Below are positions 58,801 to 64,000 of a stretch of 64,000 nt of DNA, in pieces; the stretch's first letter is position 1; each line of letters starts with the position of its first letter. Both the position numbers and the translations under genes were made by a program. The notes under the pieces are model-generated. The model had not been told where the DNA came from and did no database searches. It saw nothing but the letters and a program-made list of their open reading frames with translations. Location of the stretch: contig NW_024466512.1 in assembly GCF_017591425.1 (NCBI RefSeq), positions 13,643,001 through 13,707,000 on the forward strand, in the 5' to 3' direction. The stretch is from Ochotona curzoniae. Lineage: Eukaryota; Chordata; Mammalia; Lagomorpha; Ochotonidae.

Positions 58801-60497
58801 AAGCATTAAGGAAACAGAGACCACTGTAAGGTGAGGACAGGCCACATGGCCTGTTTGGAAGAACACAATGGAAATTGGGTACAACTTTAGAGAAATGTTA
58901 GGATTTGCTGTGGAAATGTAGGTACCAAAAGTACTCAGAGCAAAAATCAGTGAGGGAACAAAAATGAGATGGTGTGATACCACTGTGTAAATCAAAGAGA
59001 AACATGATTTGGGAAAGTAGGTCAGAATCTGCTAATGGGGGGACATCAATGTTAGCCTAAGTGTTGCTGAATGAGTTGTGTTCCTCCCCTCTGCCCTACC
59101 TCGAATTCTTGTTGAGGCTCTAAACTTCAATGTAATTGAACTTGAGATGGAGCCTTCAAAAGGTAGTTATAATTAAAAGAAGTCATAAGAGTAGAGCCCA
59201 ATTGAAGTTGACTTGTATCCTTGTAAGAAAAAGAAGGACTGGTATTTCGTTCCACTGTTAAGCTGTTGTTTGGGATGCTTATATCAGATAATGGATGAGT
59301 ATGAGGCTTAACTCTTCCTTCCAGATTTCTGCTGGTTCAGACCCTGTAAACAGCAGAGTCCCTACCACTCATGCGAAAGACCTGGATTACATTCCTAGTC
59401 TTGACTTCCACCTGATCCAAACCAGGGCCTGATTTAGGAAGTGAGTCAAGCAGATGGGTGATCTGTCTGTCTGTTTTCACACATTTCATATGAAATAAAC
59501 AAGCAGAAGAGGAATAAGGATGCCCACACACAGAGCAGAGGGCATGTGAGGACATGGGAAAATGATGGTAAGACAAGGAGGGTGGTCTTGGGAAAACCAA
59601 ACTTTCTGGCACCCTAGTCTTAGACTTCCAACCTCTAGAATTATGAGAAAATAAAGATATGGTAAGTCACAGAGACTATGTTTTATTATGGTAGCTCTAC
59701 CAAATTAATTATACTAGGTTGGATTTTAAGTTCCTAAACTAGATTGAAGGATTCGTACTACCCTTGAGGCACGGTGTAACCCCAAGTGGACAATGTAGAT
59801 TACTAAATATATGATCTATGTCCTCTTAGATTTTGTAGTTTAATCCTGCAATCTTGCTTAAGCAGTTAACCCTGGTGAACATGTCAACGATACAAAAATT
59901 TTCCCTTTAGATATTGGGCATGATGACTTAACTAAAACTTGGAGATAGCTTAATTCCAATCATTGTCTTAACTGTTTAAAATCTCCTTGCCACTCACTGT
60001 GGAAAGATGTCTTTGACTAGACTCAATAGCAATGGGTTGTGTGGCTCACTGGTTCAAATAAATGTACAAATTCTAATACAAACACACTCACTTTCCACAA
60101 TATTTTCAAGGTCTTATTTGGTCCAGCTTCCTTATTTTCTTCATAGAAGAGTCAGATTTACTTAAACTGATAACAATGGGATGGAGGGAAAAAGGAGATA
60201 TAAATACATAGCCTAGAGCACTCCACATTCAACTAGAAATTCAGGAGGCTCAGGTTTGGAACTATTTCAAACAGAAGAATATGCACTATCAAAAGTTTAA
60301 ATATCTTTGATAAGTTATCATCAAGATGCCAGATTAGAAGTGACTCACTTCCTTGAACTGGCTTCAGCATATTTACCTCTGGTCTATTCTGAGCAAAGAT
60401 GCCAATATATTGGTCTGGTGATGGCGTATGTCCTCTGTGTAACAGAAAGGAACCCAGGTACTCGGCTCGATCCGACACCTACAAAAGAGAAACCAAA

Positions 60498-60528
<31 letters not shown>

Positions 60529-60669
60529 TTTTTGCAATATCCCAAAAGAGATCAAATTGGCACAGGCTACCACATGAGCAAAAGAAGCTTTTGGCTGAAC
60601 GTACCTGCTTATAGGACAACCATCTGTAGGGCTGATTTGGTTTTCTGTATCCCAAGCAGGGACCATTGT
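43691..60669 (-). CDS. ACSL5: ACSL5, long-chain acyl-CoA synthetase 5 (3' part, 18 exons)
   Basis: ATP-dependent ligase making long-chain acyl-CoA from free fatty acid in two steps (acyl-AMP, then thioester). The family member sits on mitochondrial outer membrane and ER and is strong in intestine and liver. Eighteen exons join without a frame break into 594 complete codons plus part of Asp89, ending exactly at residue 683, the human length as remembered. Landmarks in human numbering: ATP/AMP signature FTSGTTGDPKG (260-270), [11 protein letters not shown] (306-316), YEAYGQTEC (440-448), HTGDIGRW (522-529), [21 protein letters not shown] region (539-559) and [15 protein letters not shown] near the C-terminus with its conserved lysines. 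Missing from the window are residues 1-88, including the N-terminal membrane anchor, encoded beyond base 64000. It converges on ZDHHC6. ACSL1/6 are excluded by residue matches throughout. Confidence 0.98.
44197..44268 (-). CDS. ACSL5: ACSL5 exon, residues 614-637
   Basis: 24 codons, [20 protein letters not shown] then SFEQ. Acceptor TTCTTAG, donor CAG|GTATGT. Confidence 0.96.
44714..44815 (-). CDS. ACSL5: ACSL5 exon, residues 580-613
   Basis: 34 codons, [20 protein letters not shown] to EELCQNQ. Acceptor CTTTAG, donor CAA|GTAAGT. Confidence 0.96.
45438..45581 (-). CDS. ACSL5: ACSL5 exon, residues 532-579
   Basis: 48 codons with the hinge and fatty-acyl signature [20 protein letters not shown], then [20 protein letters not shown]. 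Acceptor TATACAG, donor CAG|GTAACA. Confidence 0.97.
45892..46056. repeat. DNA-transposon MITE with terminal inverted repeats
   Basis: The ends GCTGAGCATCCCTCATCAGA and TCTGATAAAGGGATACTCAA are inverted copies of each other over about 20 bases. The element is short and non-coding. It looks like a Tigger/mariner-like mammalian MITE; I cannot fix the family name. Confidence 0.65.
46057..47682. other. ACSL5 intron, unique part
   Basis: No gene or repeat recognised. An 85-codon open frame at 46873-47130 shows no family motif and no splice support, and is taken as chance. Confidence 0.5.
47683..47998 (-). repeat. Old lagomorph SINE
   Basis: Poly(T), GAAAGGCAGATATAGGGAGA, AGCAGGGAGTTGTATCTGAA and a GGAATGCCAGCATTGCAAAT head. 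Confidence 0.75.
48295..48411 (-). CDS. ACSL5: ACSL5 exon, residues 493-531
   Basis: 39 codons including [20 protein letters not shown] and [14 protein letters not shown]. The last motif holds the Asp that binds the ribose hydroxyls of AMP. Acceptor GTGTGCAG, donor CCT|GTGAGT. Confidence 0.97.
48678..48766 (-). CDS. ACSL5: ACSL5 exon, residues 463-492
   Basis: It completes Gly463 and adds [20 protein letters not shown] then YFSANNEGE. Acceptor ATTCTAG, donor GAG|GTAAGT. Confidence 0.97.
48993..49065 (-). CDS. ACSL5: ACSL5 exon, residues 439-462
   Basis: It encodes [20 protein letters not shown] then DWTS, with the ATP-contacting YGQTE motif. Acceptor TTTGCAG, donor TCAG|GTAGGT, phase 1 out. 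Confidence 0.97.
49500..49642 (+). repeat. hAT (MER1/Charlie-type) fragment
   Basis: ATTTTATTTATAAAAATAAG, then GGTGGGCCAGATTTGGATTG and CAGTTTGCCACCTCC match the 3' end of MER1-like elements. Confidence 0.65.
49841..50193 (+). repeat. Lagomorph tRNA-derived SINE
   Basis: GGGCCCAGCACATTAGCCTA head and GACTTTGTAATAAAAATAAA tail. Flanks AAGAATCGCT and AAGATTGGCT are a slightly diverged target repeat. Confidence 0.9.
50785..50880 (-). CDS. ACSL5: ACSL5 exon, residues 407-438
   Basis: 32 codons, [20 protein letters not shown] to AAMGCP. Acceptor GAGCAG, donor CCG|GTGAGA. The TGAAP motif of adenylating enzymes is intact. The last residue is Pro where I remember Gln in human. Confidence 0.96.
51335..51469 (-). 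CDS. ACSL5: ACSL5 exon, residues 362-406
   Basis: 45 codons starting [20 protein letters not shown], phase 0. Acceptor ACCTGCAG, donor CAG|GTAGAT. This stretch is the least conserved of the gene relative to human but is fully open. Confidence 0.96.
51851..52204 (+). repeat. Lagomorph SINE with internal scramble
   Basis: Normal head and tail; in the middle CTCCCTGATTA occurs twice around an AT-rich inverted patch (GATTAATGGATTAATAATCC). Confidence 0.75.
52205..53667. other. ACSL5 intron, mostly unique
   Basis: AT-rich intron. A weak plus-strand SINE remnant may lie at 52625-52765 (CTCTGCTTTTCAAATAGAG end). Nothing else is assignable. Confidence 0.45.
53668..53802 (-). CDS. ACSL5: ACSL5 exon, residues 317-361
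   Basis: 45 codons, [20 protein letters not shown] to [11 protein letters not shown], phase 0. Acceptor GCTTCTAG, donor AAG|GTATTA. Confidence 0.97.
54147..54475 (+). repeat. Lagomorph SINE, older subfamily
   Basis: GGCTGGCATTGTGGTACAGT head, GATGGAGATCAGGGCTTTTG body, CTTCTCCAAATTAAACAATC end. Confidence 0.75.
55252..55329 (-). CDS. ACSL5: ACSL5 exon, residues 291-316
   Basis: 26 codons, [20 protein letters not shown] to FERIVQ. Acceptor GTCTGTAG, donor CAG|GTGAGT. It carries the invariant [11 protein letters not shown] motif. Confidence 0.97.
55595..55668 (-). CDS. ACSL5: ACSL5 exon, residues 266-290
   Basis: It completes Gly266 and adds [20 protein letters not shown] then KCIE. Acceptor TTCTTACAG, donor GAG|GTCAGT. 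Confidence 0.96.
56413..56464 (-). CDS. ACSL5: ACSL5 exon with ATP/AMP-binding signature
   Basis: Acceptor CCCTGCAG, donor ACAG|GTCAGT. It encodes [17 protein letters not shown]; the signature FTSGTTGDPKG is split between this exon and the next (phase 1). Confidence 0.97.
56549..56581 (-). CDS. ACSL5: ACSL5 11-codon exon, residues 238-248
   Basis: A 33-base micro-exon ([11 protein letters not shown]), acceptor TTATGTAG, donor GTG|GTAAGT. It lies only 84 bases from the next exon. Confidence 0.95.
56885..57085 (+). repeat. MIR, well preserved
   Basis: GATCACTGCCATGACCAATT, TTCATCTCACTCTTACGGCA, TCCGAGGTAGGAATTATTTT and GATAGGGAAAGGGAGACATG follow MIR from 5' end to core and tail. Confidence 0.8.
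57346..57524 (-). CDS. ACSL5: ACSL5 exon, residues 178-237
   Basis: Acceptor TTCCCAG, donor GAG|GTATGG. It encodes [20 protein letters not shown] and [19 protein letters not shown], the variable lobe between conserved motifs. Confidence 0.97.
58454..58553 (-). CDS. ACSL5: ACSL5 exon, residues 145-177
   Basis: [20 protein letters not shown] followed by [13 protein letters not shown]; phase 1 out. Acceptor CTGCACAG, donor AAGG|GTAAAC. This is the conserved substrate-side segment of the AMP-binding fold. Confidence 0.97.
59060..59720 (+). repeat. MLT1-type (ERVL-MaLR) solo LTR, interrupted
   Basis: The 5' part (CTAAACTTCAATGTAATTG..GAGTAGAGCCCAATTGAAG..ATCCTTGTAAG) and 3' part (TTAGACTTCCAACCTCTAGA, GTAGCTCTACCAAATTAATT) are typical of an old MaLR LTR. 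An old SINE lies between. No retroviral gene is present. Confidence 0.7.
59236..59510 (+). repeat. Old SINE nested in the LTR
   Basis: GTTGTTTGGGATGCTTATAT, TTTCTGCTGGTTCAGACCC, GCAGATGGGTGATCTGTCTG and GAAATAAACAAG outline a degraded lagomorph SINE. Confidence 0.5.
60377..60478 (-). CDS. ACSL5: ACSL5 exon, residues 111-144
   Basis: 34 codons in phase 0, [16 protein letters not shown] to GIFAQNRPE. Acceptor CTTTTGTAG, donor GAG|GTAAAT. Only 126 bases of intron separate it from the previous exon. Confidence 0.97.
60498..60532. repeat. (AT)n and poly(T) microsatellite in a 126-bp ACSL5 intron
   Basis: About 11 AT units followed by a T run on the plus strand. On the transcribed strand this is a poly(A)-(TA)n block that ends about 20 bases before the acceptor. 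Confidence 0.95.
60605..60669 (-). CDS. ACSL5: ACSL5 exon, residues 89-110
   Basis: Acceptor ATTTTTAG, donor CAG|GTACGT. It completes Asp89 and gives [20 protein letters not shown] then Gln. It is the most 5' ACSL5 exon in the window. Confidence 0.96.
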
Positions 60670-63600
60670 CTAAAAATATAACATTAGGAGAATGTTAACT
60701 CGAGTTGCAAATCTTTTGGATTAGAGAAGGTAAATGAGAATTGAGAAGAGACACACAGGACAAACACAGCAAGAATAAGAGCTTCTTTTATTTGTCAGGA
60801 AGTTTAAAGGAAGTACTCAGTTCTCAAAGGCAGAGAGTCATAAACTGCCCTTGAAACATTTAGGAAATGCTACCAAACAGGGCAGATCAGGGTCAGATCT
60901 GTGAAAATGTGGGCATTCAGAAGAGGCCAGCAGTATGCATTTGCCTATATAACATAACAAGCTAAAGCCCACAAGTCAACACAAATAGCCTGTACTGAAC
61001 TGTCTCACATCGAGCTTTCCTGCAATAAAAGAAATGTTCATAAAATGATGGGAAAAATTAAAAATAGAAATAATCTCACTACACAATGCCATTATTAGCC
61101 CAGATATTTCCTTCCAGTTTCCTTCCATAGTTTTGCAGGGTGATGTTCACTGTTCCTCCTGTAAATAGTCCTGTGCTATTATTATTTCTTCTCTGGAGAG
61201 ATTACAGTGGCCTACCCACAGAGAGCTCCATTGGATCTCCTTGTGACTATTTACATTGTCTCTAGCTTTCACAGCAACTACTGCTATTATACATATTTTC
61301 AAGTTAATAATAGCAAATTTAGGAAATTTTCATAGAGTAGTACCCTTCAGATTAGAGGGTTGGAAAGGAAGAGAGTCAGGATGATCAGACCGTGGACATC
61401 TCCAACCACACTGCTTAGCAGAGCATTTGTCCTCATTGACTCTTGGCACCAACAGCAAACCAAGGTGCATCACATTCTCACTGACAGTAAGCACTGTCAT
61501 TAAAAAGATGTATTGCAGTTTTACAGGCTTAAACAGTCATAACTCACCTACGTTTCTTTAACAGTTGAAGAAGTGATACTTTTGCTTGTGGGTGAAGTTT
61601 TCCTACCCATATGAATAACTGTTCATATACAATCCCTATGTATATGAGAACGTCTATTAAGACACAGAAACTCACAGAGACTAACATGTGTGTGAGCCCT
61701 CATCTATATTCACTCATGCACATATATTTGCCTTTAACATTTTCGCACTTTGTGTCTTATAGCTGACAACAGAAATAAATTTTTCATTACAACTAAATCC
61801 CTCTGTCATATTTAAAACAAGTTTGGGAACATGTATGTAATGTTATAGTCACTCGTTGAGTGTCATTCAGTTTAGGAACAGATCTGAGTGTCTGGGAAGT
61901 GACAGGGAGAAGGCAGAGTGAGGTTGCTCTGCAACAGAAGAGCAGAAGGGAAGGACCCATTACACAGAGGTCTAGTCAGGTTGCTGAGACGAATTTAATT
62001 CTTGCCAAATGATAGTACTCAGAAAATGTTACTAGGAATCCAGAGGCAAATGAGTAACCTTTTAGGTTAAGTGTCAAGGAAGAAGGAAGGAAAACAGGAA
62101 AGAGATAGCCACTCTGATTTAACAGATAGAAAAATATAAATAAACAAGGGGACTGACCATAGAAAACGTTGATACTAACTGTTCCTGTGGAATGCACTGC
62201 GCCACAACCCAAGCAATTATCTCAGGCTTTCTATAACTTTCTCCGAAGCATGACAAACCCCATGGCTACTGCTTCTTCAATGCTTAGTCCATGTGAGGCA
62301 TCTTAAGTCACTTGGTCTTCTCACCAATTGTAGCAAGAAGGAGTAGGATGGCTTCTTGGAGCTCACTCTGTAACTGGCAGAGCTAATAAATGTAAAAGAA
62401 TCTACATTGCATTTTCTTATCACCTTGCCATAGGTGAAAATGCTGACGGACATCTGTGGCCAAGGAGCAAGTCAAAGAATCAGCCCAAAGGGTCAACAAC
62501 TTCAGATCACATGAAACTCTGTCCTGGGCAGCGTCAGTCTATTGGCCAAACTCCCGACGGGGTAACAGCCCAGCCCTCAGCGAGGCCTGCTTCTGTGTAT
62601 AGGTGTGGCTACTGAGACGATCTTTCCCTGCACTAACAACTTCTTGGTAAGGCTGTCAAACTGGGCTAAGTGGAGACCAACTCTGGTATGCAGAATCCCC
62701 GGAAGCAAGTTTCGTTAAAAATACCAAACTTCCTGGGGATTGTTAGGTTTCACTATCTAGAATTCGGACTCAGTGAAAGGAAGGTGGAGTCGCAGGATAC
62801 AGACTTTAAACAATGCCTGAGGGGGTTCTCAACAGAGATGAGCTACCTTCCAGGAATTAAAAGAATGAAGGCTGATATATTCAATCCTGGATAGGACCAG
62901 AGGGTTGTTTTTCTATGCAAGTGGTCATGCCAGATTCCTCAGACCTGCTGAAATGAGAGGCCATTTTAAACCTTCTTGCTTTAGCCTTAATTTAGCCTTG
63001 AAAAACATCTCCTAAATGAACATTAAATACCATATAGCACATATGAAATGACACAGTAACAACACACAATGAAGAAAACTTCTGAAAATAGAAGATCTGA
63101 AAGGAAATTCTATACTCTAGACATTTATTATCTTTAGTTGCCAGAGAACTAAAGAAATTAATGTTTGGTTTGATTTTTTGCTTGCTATTTACACAGAAGT
63201 CTAAACAAATGCTTATTTAGGCCCAGAAATACTAAGTAGGGTTCCCAGTAGAGACTTCAGATAGAACTTTCCTTTATGGTAAATCTGTTATTGTCTGTGG
63301 GAGTAACTACTTCTATAAAGTAAGCTAGTCAGACAGGAAAACTAATGGGAACTCCAACATTTTCCAACTTTTGTGCCCCCAAACTTAAATTTTTCTCATC
63401 ATCAAAAATGACTGTCACAGGAACTAAACCTAAGATTACAGAGGATCGAACATTTGATAGGATTTGGTCACTAATGCTGTCATATCATAGGTAAGAGGTT
63501 GAAGGGAAGGGAAGGATTAAGAAGTCATGTATCTGGACAGAATGCTGCCTAAAAGGAAAAACAGTACGGGAAACACTGTACACAAGAGGATTTGGGAAGG

Positions 63601-64000
63601 AAATTTGCCTTCCTAGCATTCTGCTTGATGATAGAAGATGTAGATGTTAAGGCCTGATCTGTTCCTTACAGCCTTCCAAAGTCCACTGTGGTGATGTTTC
63701 TAAGAAAGTCCAAAGCGGGCCATTGGCTTCTGTGATAAGGAGAGTGGCAGTGCAGGACAGAGCATGGACGAGGTAAGTCAGGAGAATCCTGGCTGTGATT
63801 CTCCAGCCGTCAGTGCGGGAAACTTCATTTACAGAAAGCATGCTGCTGAACAAATGTAATGAGCTAGTGAATTAGTCAAAATATTGTCCTACCCGTAACT
63901 ATAACATGGATTTGGCAAAAAAAAAAAAAAAAAAAATCTGTGTGTGAGTGAGGAACAGACTCAGAGGCAAAGAGGTTAGAATAAACATTTGCAGCTAGAA
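60670..64000. other. ACSL5 intron running off the right edge
   Basis: About 3.3 kb upstream of the residue 89-110 exon. I searched by eye for the preceding exons (N-terminal anchor, residues 1-88) on the minus strand and did not find them. An A-run lies at 63919-63936. No other repeat is recognised. Confidence 0.6.

Noticed and set aside
60373..60666. 97-codon minus-strand frame joining two ACSL5 exons through the short intron
   Set aside because: It is out of the true frame at places and includes the AT/poly(A) tract. The two exons splice cleanly with GT-AG signals and keep the family sequence.
63647..63853. 68-codon minus-strand frame as an upstream ACSL5 exon
   Set aside because: The residues do not match the ACSL5 N-terminal anchor or residues 52-88, and the splice sites do not fit.
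1..64000. CRISPR array, prokaryotic operon, viral genome or defence system
   Set aside because: None of the direct repeats has regular unique spacers. All gene structure is spliced vertebrate type; the only virus-derived item is one old solo LTR without genes.

Overview
This is a nuclear mammalian window: three spliced genes with GT-AG introns, a CpG-island promoter, and old mammalian repeats (MIR, L2, MER5-type, MLT1-type, L1). It also carries more than 25 copies of a tRNA-derived SINE of the lagomorph C-repeat type. The young copies (B box GGTTCTAATCC, tail GAATCATCGGACGGAAG) look more like pika (Ochotona) than rabbit. Lagomorph is well supported; pika is an inference from remembered repeats.

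Layout: (1) about 1-25223, minus strand, the 5' part of VTI1A, a Golgi/TGN Qb-SNARE. Coding exons 1-3 (residues 1-88) are present and the rest lies beyond the left edge. Intron 1 holds a 5'-truncated IPO5 (importin-5) retropseudogene and a perfect-period 81-bp tandem duplication. (2) 24590-26120, a CpG island that acts as a head-to-head promoter for VTI1A (minus) and ZDHHC6 (plus). (3) 25640-41375, plus strand, complete ZDHHC6: ten coding exons, 413 residues, with the DHHC active site, the palmitoylated SH3-like cysteines and a C-terminal KKxx ER signal all intact. (4) About 1.4 kb of tail-to-tail spacer. (5) 42780 to the right edge, minus strand, ACSL5, a long-chain acyl-CoA synthetase. The last 18 coding exons (residues 89-683 in human numbering) are intact; the first coding exons lie beyond base 64000. 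The order ACSL5-ZDHHC6-VTI1A matches human chromosome 10q25.2.

The three genes do not form an operon-like unit. ZDHHC6 and VTI1A probably share a promoter. ZDHHC6 (ER protein palmitoylation) and ACSL5 (palmitoyl-CoA and other acyl-CoA supply) are linked biochemically, but nothing here shows common regulation.

I found no undescribed molecular system. The items most worth checking are a chain of upstream ORFs in the ZDHHC6 leader, including one that stays open across the predicted 5'UTR splice; an unassigned terminal-exon-like segment in VTI1A intron 3; a hybrid SINE; and a dinucleotide/poly(T) tract inside a 126-bp ACSL5 intron. Exon boundaries were read by eye from splice signals and checked by frame and residue count. 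Comparisons with human proteins are from memory. Repeat boundaries are approximate unless target-site duplications are given.
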